NCBI RefSeq assembly: GCF_000420045.1
Contig: NZ_ATUE01000005.1
Coordinates: forward strand, 186,001 to 250,000
Length of the DNA: 64,000 nt
Reading direction: 5' to 3'
Origin: Perlucidibaca piscinae DSM 21586
Lineage (GTDB): Bacteria > Pseudomonadota > Gammaproteobacteria > Pseudomonadales > Moraxellaceae
Shown in pieces: positions 16,070 through 24,924 of this stretch. Each line of letters starts with the position of its first letter. Within the stretch, counting starts at the first letter, position 1. The notes beneath the pieces were generated by a model, which had not been told where the DNA came from, searched no databases, and saw only the letters and a list, made by a program, of their open reading frames with translations. Made by a program: the position numbers and the translations under genes.

Positions 16070-16767
16070 GGCCGCACCGCCTGCGCCAGCTCGGCACGCA
16101 TGCGGTCGATGACCTCGGCATAGCCCTGCCTCGTGCGACCGCCCGGCGCGTTGAAGATGGCCGAGCCAGCGACGAACATGTCAGCACCGGCCTCGGCGAT
16201 CTCGCGGATGTTCTGCACGCCGACGCCACCGTCGATCTCGAGACGGATGTCACGCCCCGAGGCGCGAATGCGCTCGCGCACCGCGCGCAGCTTGGCCAGC
16301 GTCGACGGGATGAACTTCTGGCCGCCGAAGCCCGGATTGACGCTCATCAGCAGGATGACATCGACCGTGTCCATGACGTGGTCAAGGTAGTGCAGAGGCG
16401 TCGCCGGATTGAACACCAGACCGCACTGCGCACCTCCGGAACGGATCAGCTGCAGCGAGCGGTCGATGTGATCCGAGGCCTCGGGATGGAACGTGATGAT
16501 GCTGGCACCGGCCTCGAGGAAATCACCGATCAGGCGGTCGACCGGACGCACCATGAGGTGGGCATCGATGGGTGCGGTGACGCCGTGCTGGCGCAGCGCC
16601 TTGCAGACCATGGGACCGATGGTCAGGTTGGGCACGTAGTGGTTGTCCATGACATCGAAATGCACGACGTCGGCACCGGCAGCAAGGACGTTGTCGACCT
16701 CCTCGCCGAGGCGAGCGAAATCGGCCGACAGGATGGACGGGGCGATGAGGAACTCGGGGTGTGCCAT
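16066..16767 (-). CDS. rpe: Ribulose-phosphate 3-epimerase
   Basis: Interconverts ribulose 5-phosphate and xylulose 5-phosphate in the pentose phosphate pathway. It is a 233-residue TIM barrel with IAPSILSADFARLGEEV, metal ligands in HFDVMDNHYVPN and DAHLMV, and the late EIDGGV loop. It overlaps gph by 4 nt and lies 28 bp after murU; rpe-gph-trpE is a conserved order in Pseudomonadales. Confidence 0.96.
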   Translation of the reverse strand: MAHPEFLIAPSILSADFARLGEEVDNVLAAGADVVHFDVMDNHYVPNLTIGPMVCKALRQHGVTAPIDAHLMVRPVDRLIGDFLEAGASIITFHPEASDHIDRSLQLIRSGGAQCGLVFNPATPLHYLDHVMDTVDVILLMSVNPGFGGQKFIPSTLAKLRAVRERIRASGRDIRLEIDGGVGVQNIREIAEAGADMFVAGSAIFNAPGGRTRQGYAEVIDRMRAELAQAVRP

Positions 16768-16795
16768 GGCAACAGACTCCAGCAGGTGAACGACC

Positions 16796-17518
16796 TCAGA
16801 TCAGGCCGTGGCGAATCTCGTGATCCAGCAGATTGAGGCGCTCCGGGGTGCCGACATCGACCCAGGGACCGGGAAAGTGCTCGCCACTGACCAGACCGTC
16901 GGCGATGGCTTCGCGCAACAGCGGCGCCAGCGGACGCACGCCCCGCGGCAGCCCCTCGAACAGGCTGGGGCTGTAGACCGCGAGGCCGGCATAGGTCAGG
17001 CGCTGACCGGCACGCCCGGCATCCACAGGTGCCAGCGGGTAGCGCTGCCCGGCCTCCGGAGCACGCTCGCCGCAGGCCAGCAGGAAGTCACCGTCGGGAT
17101 GGTGCGGCGGGTTGTCGACCAGCACCAGGTGCGCCTGCCGCCCCGGCGCCAGGGCATCGCGCAGGGGCGTGAAACGGTAGCGCAGCCAGATGTCGCCATT
17201 GACCAGCAGGAAGGGCTGGTGGCCCAGCAATGACAGCGCCTGCACGATGCCGCCGGCGGTTTCCAGCGGCTTGCCCTCGGACTCGTGCGACCAGCGGATG
17301 TCGAGACCGTAGCGGCTGCCGTCACCGAGCGCCTTTTCCAGCGTCTGGCCCAGCCAGGCGGTGTTGATCACAACCTCGGTGATGCTGGCCGCGCGCAGGG
17401 CCTCCAGATGCCAGACGATGAGCGGCTTGCCACCGACCTTGAGCAGGGGCTTGGGCGTGTGCTCGGTGAGCGGCCGCATGCGGGTGCCGAGGCCTGCAGC
17501 CAGGATCATCGCCTTCAC
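16796..17518 (-). CDS. murU: N-acetylmuramate 1-phosphate uridylyltransferase
   Basis: Makes UDP-MurNAc from MurNAc-1-phosphate and UTP in the peptidoglycan recycling route that bypasses de novo UDP-MurNAc synthesis (the pathway described in Pseudomonas putida). The 240-residue nucleotidyltransferase begins MKAMILAAGLGTRMRPLTEH and has the sugar-nucleotide LLVNGDIW metal-binding block. The start codon is GTG at 17518, overlapping the amgK stop as GTGA. The pairing with amgK is what separates it from other small nucleotidyltransferases. Confidence 0.9.
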   Translation of the reverse strand: MKAMILAAGLGTRMRPLTEHTPKPLLKVGGKPLIVWHLEALRAASITEVVINTAWLGQTLEKALGDGSRYGLDIRWSHESEGKPLETAGGIVQALSLLGHQPFLLVNGDIWLRYRFTPLRDALAPGRQAHLVLVDNPPHHPDGDFLLACGERAPEAGQRYPLAPVDAGRAGQRLTYAGLAVYSPSLFEGLPRGVRPLAPLLREAIADGLVSGEHFPGPWVDVGTPERLNLLDHEIRHGLI

Positions 17519-18573
17519 AGGAAGCGCCCCAGCTCGGCCTGGGCGGCAGGGTGACGCGCCAGATAGGCCGGCAGCAGCGTGACCATGAGCTGATGCAGCG
17601 GCTGCAGCGCCTCGTAGGGCGCGATCTCGTCGAGCAGGTAGCGGTACACCAGCGGGATGTCGTTCAGGTAGCCGTGCTTGCCGTCACGCAGACTGAGGCG
17701 CGCGAAGATGCCGATGACCTTGAGATGACGCTGCGCCGCCATCCAGTCGAACCAGCCCTGGAAGGCGTCCGGAGACACGCTGTCAGCGAGTCGGCCGCTG
17801 GCGATCAGCTCGTCACGGAACTGCTGCACCCAGCGCCGCACGTCGGCTTCCGGCCAGGCCACGTAGGCATCACGCAGCAGCGAGGCAAGGTCATAGGTGA
17901 CCGGACCGGTGACGGCATCCTGGAAGTCGATGATGCCAAGCTGGCCTTCGGGGGTGAGCATGAGGTTGCGCGAATGGTAGTCGCGGTGCACGAAGACCAC
18001 GGGCTGGGTCAGCACGGCATCGGCGATGGCGGCGAACTGCTGCTCGACCCCTGCGGCCTGCTCGGCGTCCAGGGTGATGCCGAGATAGCGCGGGATGAAC
18101 CAGTCCGTGAGCAGGCGCATCTCCGTGAGCAGGCGCTCGCGGTCATAGCGCGGCAGGAAGTAGTCATCCGGCGCGGGAGTCCCCTGCATCTGCACCAGCG
18201 CCGTCATCGCGGCGCCGTAGAGCGTGTTGGCCGAGGCTGCATCAAGCTCCGGCAGCAGCAGCGTGTCGCCGAGGTCGGTGAGCAGCATGAAGCCCTGCTG
18301 CGACGACCAGGCCAGCACCTCGGGCACGCACAGTCCCTGCTCGAACAGCGCGTTGGCAATGGCCACGAAGGGACGGCAGTCTTCCTTCTCGACGGGCGCG
18401 TCGACCGCGATCACGCTGCCCTGGCTCAACGGCTGACGAAAGTAGCGACGGAAACTGGCATCACCGGAGACCATCTGCAGCGGGCCGACCGGTTGCGGCC
18501 ACTGCGGCTGGCTGGCAAACCAGGCATCCAGCCAGTGTTTCAGGGCAGAGGCGCGCGCATCCGTTGCCGTCAT
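17515..18573 (-). CDS. amgK: Anomeric MurNAc/GlcNAc kinase
   Basis: Phosphorylates the anomeric carbon of recovered MurNAc (and GlcNAc), feeding MurU. The 352-residue aminoglycoside-phosphotransferase-fold kinase has the catalytic loop FVHRDYHSRNLML and the metal motif IIDFQDAVTGP. AGGA lies about 7 nt before the ATG. It is divergent from lptD with only 23 bp between the annotated starts, and overlaps murU. The amgK-murU-next-to-lptD layout is conserved in Pseudomonas. Loss of this pair is known to increase fosfomycin sensitivity in that genus. Confidence 0.9.
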   Translation of the reverse strand: MTATDARASALKHWLDAWFASQPQWPQPVGPLQMVSGDASFRRYFRQPLSQGSVIAVDAPVEKEDCRPFVAIANALFEQGLCVPEVLAWSSQQGFMLLTDLGDTLLLPELDAASANTLYGAAMTALVQMQGTPAPDDYFLPRYDRERLLTEMRLLTDWFIPRYLGITLDAEQAAGVEQQFAAIADAVLTQPVVFVHRDYHSRNLMLTPEGQLGIIDFQDAVTGPVTYDLASLLRDAYVAWPEADVRRWVQQFRDELIASGRLADSVSPDAFQGWFDWMAAQRHLKVIGIFARLSLRDGKHGYLNDIPLVYRYLLDEIAPYEALQPLHQLMVTLLPAYLARHPAAQAELGRFL

Positions 18574-18596
18574 GGGATTTTCCTAGCTGAAGAGCG

Positions 18597-21530
18597 GTGA
18601 AAGAAACTATTATCGGCCAAATGTCTTCAAGACCCAATGACTCCGGTGCCATGATCTCGACGTCTGGTGATTTTTCGGTGACGCGCCCGCGCTGGCGCCT
18701 GACTCCCCTCGCCGCCGCCGTGCTGGTGGCACTGGCTGCCACTCCGGATGCACAGGCTGCGGTGAAAAAGCGCCCGGTCAAGGCGACAACCAGCGCGGCG
18801 CAACCGGCACAGACCGTGCGCGTTCTGCCCCAGGCACCTCGCGTTCAGGGCTGGGCCACCACCTCCGCCGAGATGCTTGCGGGCGAGGGTCCGGACGAGG
18901 TGCTGTGGACACCCCCGGCAGCACCCGCCTCAGCGCAGCCGGCACCCGCCGAACCGGCTCCCGAGCCCGCGACACCGCAACCGTCGCTGCCGGCTGCATC
19001 CGTTCCAGCAGCCAGCACGTCCGCGTCGCCTGCGCCTGCCACCCCCGCGACCGCCAGCACCAGCATCGCCACTGACGCGAACTGGGTCAGCTCGTCTGTG
19101 CCGCTGACGCCGGTATCCGCCGAGACACCAGCCGCTGCAACGAGCAGCATTGCCACACCGATTGCCGCTGCATCAGCACCCTCCCCGGAGGGCGTCGAAG
19201 CCCCTGCAGTGTCTCCGCGTGCCGCTGGCGCACTGGCCGACATCGACACCGTCGGCGAACGTCTGGGCTGGATGAGCAGCGCCGAAATCGCCAGTCTGCC
19301 CGAGGCACGGCGCCCCAAGGTCGACGCCACCTGTGAAGGCGCATGGGTGACCCCCATCGCCTCCAGCGTCCAGGTCAAACCGTTCGATGCCGAAGATGTG
19401 AAAGCCCTGGCCAACAGCCTGTTCTACCGCGACAACGGTGAAGCGGTGCTCAGCGGCCAGGTTCGAATCGAGCAGCCCGGACGTCTGGTCGAGGCCGACA
19501 ACGGCACGCTGACCGAAGACCGCGAGTTCGCGCGTTTCGACGGCAACATCCGCCTTGCCGAGCCCGGCCTGCTGGTCACTGCCGACCAGGCCGTGATCAA
19601 CGTCAACAGCCGTGCCGGCCAGCTGCAGTCCACCGAATTCATCTCCAGTGACATCAATGCCCATGGTCGTGCCGAGCAGATTCGCCGGCTGCCGGATGGC
19701 GTGACCTACATCGAGCGAGGCATCTACACCACCTGTGCTCCGGGTGCGCGCAGCTGGTCCTTCGACGCCAGCGACATCACCCTGAACCCGAACACCGGCA
19801 TCGGTGAAGTCACCCATGCCAAGCTGCGTCTGGGCGATGTACCGGTGGTCTATCTGCCCTACTACCGCTTTCCGATCGATGACCGGCGCATGACCGGCTT
19901 CCTGATTCCGCGCTTCGGCAACACCAATGACGGCGGCTTCGACCTGTCGGTGCCGATCTACCTGAACATCGCGCCACAGGTCGATGCCACCGTGACACCG
20001 CGTCTGATCAACCGTCGTGGCGCCATGATGGAGGGCGAGCTGCGCTACCTGACGCAGTCGCTGGGCTCGGGCGAGATCGAGGGCGAATACCTGCCTGACG
20101 ACCAGCTCGACGGACGTGATCGCAAGCGCGGCAGCTACAACCATCGCGCCAGCTGGGGCGAGGGCTGGAGTGCCCGCACCTCGCTCAACTACGTGTCCGA
20201 CTTCGCCTACTTCACCGACCTCGGCAATGACCTCACGGTCAGCAACCGCACGCATCAGGAGCGGGTCGGCGAGATCAACTACACCCAGGGACGCTGGAAC
20301 GTGCTTGGTCGTGTCCAGGGCTTCCAGACCATCGATCCGGACCTGCTCGATGGCGACCGCCCCTATGCGCGTCTGCCGCAGATCCTGGTCACCACGGAAA
20401 AGGACAGGCTGCCGGGCTGGCAGACCAACCTGCGTGCCGAAGTCGCCAACTTCCAGCGTGACGTCAGTGACGGCAGCGTGCCCGAGATCAATGGCCTGCG
20501 CATGCGTCTGGACCCCTCGCTGCGCTATGACTACAGCCGGCCCTGGGGCTATGTGCGTCCGGGCGCCAAGCTCTCGCACCTGCAGTACTCCCTGGAGGGC
20601 GATGGCGCCAGCGGCAACAACAACCCGTCGCTGACCATTCCCACGCTGAGCCTGGACAGCGGCCTGATCTTCGAGCGCTTCAGTGCCAGCGGCAGCAGCC
20701 AGACCATCGAGCCGCGCCTGTACTACCTGTTTGCGCCGTTCAAGGATCAGGTCGACAACCCGAACTTCGACTCGTCCAACATCACCTTCGCCTACGACCA
20801 GTTGTTCCGCGACTCGCGCTTCTCGGGCAGCGACCGCATTGATGATGCCAACCAGGTGTCGGCCGGCGTCACCACGCGCTGGTCCAATGCCGAGGGCTTC
20901 GAGAATCTGTCCGCGTCGGTGGGCCAGATCATCTACTTCCGTGACCGTGAAGTGCGCCTGCCCGTGACCGGGCTGGTGGTCCCGCCGGTGGCTGACCAGC
21001 CCACCTCCAGCTACGCCGGCAACCTGACCTGGCGTGCGAACGAGGAGCTGTCGGTGTTCGCTGACGCCCTGCTCAATCCGGAGGGCGGACGCCTGTCGCA
21101 GTACAGCGCGGCAGTCAACCTGCGACCCCTGTCCGGTGGCAGCCTGTACAACGCCGGCTACCGCTACCGCGTCGAGGACCTGACCATCGGCCAGCAGGCC
21201 GTGAGCCAGACCCATCTCTCGTTCATCAAGCCGCTGGGCCTGCGCTGGAAGCTGCTCGGCCTGTGGAACTACGACACCCAGCGCGAGGAAACCCAGGAAT
21301 CGCTGCTCGGCGTGTCCTACGAGTCCTGCTGCTGGCAGGTTCGCGTGTTCCAGCGCCGCTACCTGGCCGATGCGGCCGCCATCAGCGAAACCAGCGACCG
21401 CGAGCGCAAGGCCATCTTCGTCGAGGTCTCGCTCAAGGGCCTCGCCGGCGTCGGCAGCGGCGTCGATGCCCTGCTGGAAAAGAATGTCTTCGGCTACACC
21501 CAACTTCAGCAGAAAGAGGAAAACTTCTGA
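18597..21530 (+). CDS. lptD: LPS-assembly outer-membrane protein LptD
   Basis: Outer-membrane beta-barrel that inserts lipopolysaccharide into the outer leaflet together with LptE. The 977-residue frame holds a signal peptide (hydrophobic run about 37-50, cut after DAQA), a long Ala/Pro/Ser-rich linker (about 107-205), the periplasmic OstA jellyroll (about 260-400), and the C-terminal barrel. Cys246 and Cys380 plus the pair Cys911-Cys912 (YESCCWQ) match the disulfide-forming set of the family. The start is uncertain: GTG 18597 gives the longest frame, but ATG 18621 or 18651 are equally possible and 18651 gives a tidier signal peptide. surA follows with a 1-nt overlap. Confidence 0.95.
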   Translation: MKETIIGQMSSRPNDSGAMISTSGDFSVTRPRWRLTPLAAAVLVALAATPDAQAAVKKRPVKATTSAAQPAQTVRVLPQAPRVQGWATTSAEMLAGEGPDEVLWTPPAAPASAQPAPAEPAPEPATPQPSLPAASVPAASTSASPAPATPATASTSIATDANWVSSSVPLTPVSAETPAAATSSIATPIAAASAPSPEGVEAPAVSPRAAGALADIDTVGERLGWMSSAEIASLPEARRPKVDATCEGAWVTPIASSVQVKPFDAEDVKALANSLFYRDNGEAVLSGQVRIEQPGRLVEADNGTLTEDREFARFDGNIRLAEPGLLVTADQAVINVNSRAGQLQSTEFISSDINAHGRAEQIRRLPDGVTYIERGIYTTCAPGARSWSFDASDITLNPNTGIGEVTHAKLRLGDVPVVYLPYYRFPIDDRRMTGFLIPRFGNTNDGGFDLSVPIYLNIAPQVDATVTPRLINRRGAMMEGELRYLTQSLGSGEIEGEYLPDDQLDGRDRKRGSYNHRASWGEGWSARTSLNYVSDFAYFTDLGNDLTVSNRTHQERVGEINYTQGRWNVLGRVQGFQTIDPDLLDGDRPYARLPQILVTTEKDRLPGWQTNLRAEVANFQRDVSDGSVPEINGLRMRLDPSLRYDYSRPWGYVRPGAKLSHLQYSLEGDGASGNNNPSLTIPTLSLDSGLIFERFSASGSSQTIEPRLYYLFAPFKDQVDNPNFDSSNITFAYDQLFRDSRFSGSDRIDDANQVSAGVTTRWSNAEGFENLSASVGQIIYFRDREVRLPVTGLVVPPVADQPTSSYAGNLTWRANEELSVFADALLNPEGGRLSQYSAAVNLRPLSGGSLYNAGYRYRVEDLTIGQQAVSQTHLSFIKPLGLRWKLLGLWNYDTQREETQESLLGVSYESCCWQVRVFQRRYLADAAAISETSDRERKAIFVEVSLKGLAGVGSGVDALLEKNVFGYTQLQQKEENF

Positions 21531-22936
21531 TGTGGCGTCACCTGTCAGCCCTGTTGTTTCTCACCCCGGCACTCTGGCTGGGTGCGACGGCTCATGCCGC
21601 ACCGCGTCCGCTGGACCAGGTGGCAGTCATCGTCAACGATGGCGTGATCCTGAACTCGGAAATCGATGCCCGCATGAGCGACCTGCGCTTCCAGCTGCAG
21701 CAGCGCAACACGCCCGTGCCGCCGGATGCCCAGCTCTTCGCCCAGGCGCGTGAGCAGCTGATTCTGGAAGTACTGCAACTGCAGCTGGCCGAGCGCAATG
21801 GCATCCGCACCGAAGATGCCAGCGTGGTGGCCGCCCTGACCGCCATGGCACGCGCCAACGGCATGAGCCTGGATGCCTTCCGTGCCCAGCTCGACAAGAC
21901 TCCGGGCAGCAGCTTCGCCTCGGTGCGTACCGCCGTCGAGCGCGAGCAGGTCATCGAGCGCCTGCGCCAGCGCCGCATGGCCGAGCGCATTCGCATCACC
22001 GATGCTGATGTCGCCCAGTTCATGGCCACCCCGGCTGGCGCCGAACTCAACCGCCAGCTCGATGCCCAGCTCAAGCAGCTGCCGGTCACGCCCCCCGCTG
22101 CCGCCAAGCCGGTCGAACCCCAGTATCTGGTGACCCAGGTCACCGTGGCCATCGAGGAAAATGCCCCGGCCAAGCAGGAAGCCAGGCTCACCGAGCTGGC
22201 TCAGCAGCTGCTGGCTGCCCAGCGCAGCGGCAAGTCGCCGGAAGAGGTCATCGACAGCCTGGGCCGCAAGCTCTCCGGCGAGGCGGCCATCGAAGACCTC
22301 GGCTGGCGCACCGAAGCCCAGATGCCCAGCCTGCTGGTGGAGCCGCTGAAGCGCGCCCTGGCGGGCCAGTCGCCAGACCTGATCCGCTCGCCACGTGGCT
22401 GGCATCTGCTCTGGATCATGGATCGTCGCGAGCAGCGCACGCCGGATGCCGCGCTGCCACCGCCTCCGCCAGCGCCCACCACGGTGGTGATTCAGCGCAA
22501 GGTGCGTCACTTGCTGATGCGTCCAAATGACCTGCAGTCGGTGGATGATGTGCATCAGGCCATGCTCGCCATTCATGACCAGCTCAAGAAGGGCAGCGAC
22601 TTCGCCGACCTGGCCCGCCTGAAGTCGCAGGATCCGGGTTCGGCCATCAAGGGGGGCGATCTCGGCTGGGTGTCTCCCGGTGACATGGTGCCGGAGTTTG
22701 ACCGCATGATCGGGCAGACCCGCATCGGCGAGATCAGCGCCCCCTTCCAGAGCAGCTTCGGCTGGCACATCCTGCGTGTCGAAGGCGAACGTCGCCAGGA
22801 CATGCGTGAATCGGTGCTCAAGGACCGTGCGCGCCAGATTCTCTATGCCCGCGCCTACGACGAGGAGCTGGCGGTGTGGCTGCGCGAGCTGCGCTCGGAG
22901 TCGTACGTGGACTTCCGAGGCGCACAACCGCGCTGA
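21530..22936 (+). CDS. surA: Periplasmic chaperone/peptidyl-prolyl isomerase SurA
   Basis: Escorts unfolded outer-membrane proteins, including LptD, across the periplasm. The 468-residue protein has a signal peptide ending ATAHA, the SurA N-domain starting at VDxVAVIVNDGVILNSEID-like sequence, and two parvulin domains. The second (about 320-425) has the well-conserved GGDLGWVSPGDMVPEFD block; the first (about 200-300) is more divergent with a Pro-rich spacer after it. The ATG overlaps the lptD stop (TGATG), so the two are one operon. A long hairpin terminator follows. Confidence 0.95.
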   Translation: MWRHLSALLFLTPALWLGATAHAAPRPLDQVAVIVNDGVILNSEIDARMSDLRFQLQQRNTPVPPDAQLFAQAREQLILEVLQLQLAERNGIRTEDASVVAALTAMARANGMSLDAFRAQLDKTPGSSFASVRTAVEREQVIERLRQRRMAERIRITDADVAQFMATPAGAELNRQLDAQLKQLPVTPPAAAKPVEPQYLVTQVTVAIEENAPAKQEARLTELAQQLLAAQRSGKSPEEVIDSLGRKLSGEAAIEDLGWRTEAQMPSLLVEPLKRALAGQSPDLIRSPRGWHLLWIMDRREQRTPDAALPPPPPAPTTVVIQRKVRHLLMRPNDLQSVDDVHQAMLAIHDQLKKGSDFADLARLKSQDPGSAIKGGDLGWVSPGDMVPEFDRMIGQTRIGEISAPFQSSFGWHILRVEGERRQDMRESVLKDRARQILYARAYDEELAVWLRELRSESYVDFRGAQPR

Positions 22937-22981
22937 CATGAACGGGGTGGGCCATCGCCTCGGCGACCACCTCAGTGAATG

Positions 22982-23051
22982 AACGCCTCGGGGGGACTGG
23001 GGTGGGAGGGATGCCAGGCACCCTCTCACCCCAGTCCCCCCGAGGCGTTTT
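22982..23051 (+). terminator. Very long hairpin terminator after surA
   Basis: Positions 22983-23010 pair with 23021-23048 over 28 bp with a single mismatch, around a 10-nt loop, followed by TTTT. The G-rich stem is far longer than a normal intrinsic terminator. It lies between convergent surA and the kdpE-like gene and ends 3 nt before the latter's stop codon. Confidence 0.85.
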
Positions 23052-23054
23052 GCG

Positions 23055-23744
23055 TCAAGCGGTTCCGTCGCCGAGGCGGTAGCCCACCCCCGGCTCGGTA
23101 AGGAGGTAGCGCGGCTCGCTGGCGTCACGTTCCAGCTTCTGCCGGAGCTGGCGCAAATAGATGCGCAGATAATGAGTGTCGTCGCTGTGGTGCCGTCCCC
23201 AGATCGCCTGCAGCAGCTGCGCGTGAGTGACCACCCGGCCGCCCGCCTGGGCCAGGATGGCCAGCAGCTGGTACTCCTTGGGGGTGAGCTTGACCGGCTC
23301 GCCGGCCAGGCTCACCTGACGCTGATCCAGATCCACCACCAGCTCGCCGGCGCGATAGCACTGCGTCACCGGTGCCGCCTCCTGCCGCCGACGCTGCGCC
23401 ACGCGCAGACGCGCCAGCAGCTCGGCAACGCTGAAGGGCTTGGTCAGGTAGTCCTCGGCACCGGCATCGAGCGCGGCGATCTTGTCGCTCTCCTGATCAC
23501 GTGCCGACACGATCAGCACCTGGGCCTGACAGCGCTGCTTGAGCAGTGGCAGCAACTGCAGGCCGTCGCCATCGGGCAGGCCGAGGTCGAGCAGGATCAG
23601 CGCCGGGTCATCGACGGCAACCCGTGCCAGCGCCTCGTCGGCACGCATGGCGGTGGACACCGCGTAGCCCTGCGCACCCAGCGTGGTGGCCAGCATGCGC
23701 GACAGGCCGGGCTCATCCTCGATGATCAGGATGTCGACACTCAT
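23055..23744 (-). CDS. kdpE: KdpE-like OmpR-family response regulator
   Basis: A 229-residue regulator with an N-terminal receiver domain (acidic D10/E11, phospho-acceptor Asp53 in LLDLGLPDGDG, Lys in YLTKPF) and a C-terminal winged helix (LTPKEYQLLAILAQAGGRVVTHAQLL...YLRIYLRQLRQKL). The winged helix and receiver resemble KdpE, which activates the high-affinity K+ pump kdpFABC. Its ATG overlaps the kinase stop as ATGA. No kdpFABC is in the window, so the target could be elsewhere or different. Confidence 0.85.
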   Translation of the reverse strand: MSVDILIIEDEPGLSRMLATTLGAQGYAVSTAMRADEALARVAVDDPALILLDLGLPDGDGLQLLPLLKQRCQAQVLIVSARDQESDKIAALDAGAEDYLTKPFSVAELLARLRVAQRRRQEAAPVTQCYRAGELVVDLDQRQVSLAGEPVKLTPKEYQLLAILAQAGGRVVTHAQLLQAIWGRHHSDDTHYLRIYLRQLRQKLERDASEPRYLLTEPGVGYRLGDGTA

Positions 23745-24856
23745 GACGCTTCTCCTTCCGGCGGCTCGGGCAGCGGCTCGGTGGCACGCGGCAGGGTGAG
23801 CGTGAACACCGTGCCGCGCGGCTGCCGATGTGCCGCCTGGATGCTGCCGCCGTGTGCCTCCATGATGGCACGGCAGATGGCCAGGCCTAGGCCGGCACCC
23901 TGCCCGGGCGTGGCCATGTCACCGCGATAGAACTTCTCGAACAGACGATCGGCATCATCGGTGAAGCCGGGACCGTCATCCATGACCTGGATGATGACGC
24001 TGTCGCTGTCGGCATAGGCCTGGATCTGCACCTGGGTTTCCTCAGGCGTGTACTTGCCGATGTTCTCCAGCAGATTGGCGAACACGCGCTCGATGAGGCG
24101 CGGATCGAAGCGCAGCAGCGGAAGCTCCTCGGGCAGGCTGACGCGAATGCCGCGTGGCGCCAGCGTGCGGCGCCAGGGCGGGATCACCGCGCCGAGAATC
24201 TCCTCCAGCGCCTGCCAGTCCTGCTGCAGCTGCACCGGTCCGGACTCCAGACGTGCCAGCTCGAGCAGGTTCTCGACCAGCAGCTGCATGCGCCGTGACT
24301 CGTCATAGATCAGCTCGGCCAGCTCCTGACGCGCCTGCGGCTGCAGCGACAGCTCGTCCGAGAGCAGCGACGAGGACGCACCGACCAGACTGGCCAGCGG
24401 CGTGCGCAGGTCATGCGACAGTGCACTGAGCACGGAATTGCGCAGCTTCTCGGTTTCCAGCTCGCGGGTGTAGCGATAGAGACGATCAAGCTCCTGGGCA
24501 CGCGCGGCCGACTCCATGGCCTTGTCACGCCAGCGCGTGGCGAGCTGACTGATGAGCACGCTGAGGCCGACCGTGATGGCCATGGTGATCAGGTATTGCC
24601 CCGACTCGGCGAGGTCGACATAGTGCCAGGGCACGTAGACCACGGCATAGGCGACACCCGCCAGCACCGACGCCAGCAGCGCGGGCCCCTGGCCGGCCAG
24701 AAACGCCACGCAGACCGCCGCCAGCACGAACAGCAGCACCAGGTTGGGCAGCGAGACATAGGGCTGCAGCAGCCAGGCCAGCGTCATGGCCAGGGCCATG
24801 ATGCCTGTCGCCAGCAGATACGGTCGCCACACAGGCCAGCTGAACGAGATAGTCAC
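23741..24856 (-). CDS. Short KdpD-like sensor histidine kinase (DUF4118-HisKA-HATPase)
   Basis: A 371-residue membrane kinase. Residues about 12-107 form the four-helix DUF4118 membrane domain found in the middle of KdpD. A short linker (110-145) leads to HisKA with phospho-acceptor His148 (SHDLRTPL) and a HATPase domain (N box NLLENIGKYTPEE, G boxes DDGPGF and GAGLGLAIC). The roughly 500 N-terminal residues of classical KdpD (KdpD and Usp-like domains) and the GAF segment are absent. The start codon is GTG at 24856 with AAGGAG very close upstream. It is translationally coupled to the kdpE-like gene. The K+ link is inferred. Confidence 0.85.
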   Translation of the reverse strand: MTISFSWPVWRPYLLATGIMALAMTLAWLLQPYVSLPNLVLLFVLAAVCVAFLAGQGPALLASVLAGVAYAVVYVPWHYVDLAESGQYLITMAITVGLSVLISQLATRWRDKAMESAARAQELDRLYRYTRELETEKLRNSVLSALSHDLRTPLASLVGASSSLLSDELSLQPQARQELAELIYDESRRMQLLVENLLELARLESGPVQLQQDWQALEEILGAVIPPWRRTLAPRGIRVSLPEELPLLRFDPRLIERVFANLLENIGKYTPEETQVQIQAYADSDSVIIQVMDDGPGFTDDADRLFEKFYRGDMATPGQGAGLGLAICRAIMEAHGGSIQAAHRQPRGTVFTLTLPRATEPLPEPPEGEAS

Positions 24857-24906
24857 GCTCCTTGTCGAGCACCGTCAGAGAGCGGCGCATGCGTCGGCAA
24901 CAAAAG

Positions 24907-24924
24907 TTTTTACGGGATTTTTAC
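24907..24924. promoter_or_regulatory. KdpE-like direct repeat TTTTTAC-N4-TTTTTAC
   Basis: In the 261 bp between the kinase gene and pdxA, TTTTTAC (24907-24913) repeats exactly at 24918-24924, an 11-bp period typical of OmpR-family sites. It resembles the T-rich tandem site bound by E. coli KdpE upstream of kdpFABC. It lies 50 bp upstream of the kinase start, suggesting autoregulation. I see nothing else firm in this gap. Confidence 0.5.

Noticed and set aside
19173..21503. A 776-codon minus-strand frame opposite lptD
   Set aside because: The translation has no recognisable domain and mirrors lptD codon bias; lptD motifs on the other strand are unambiguous.
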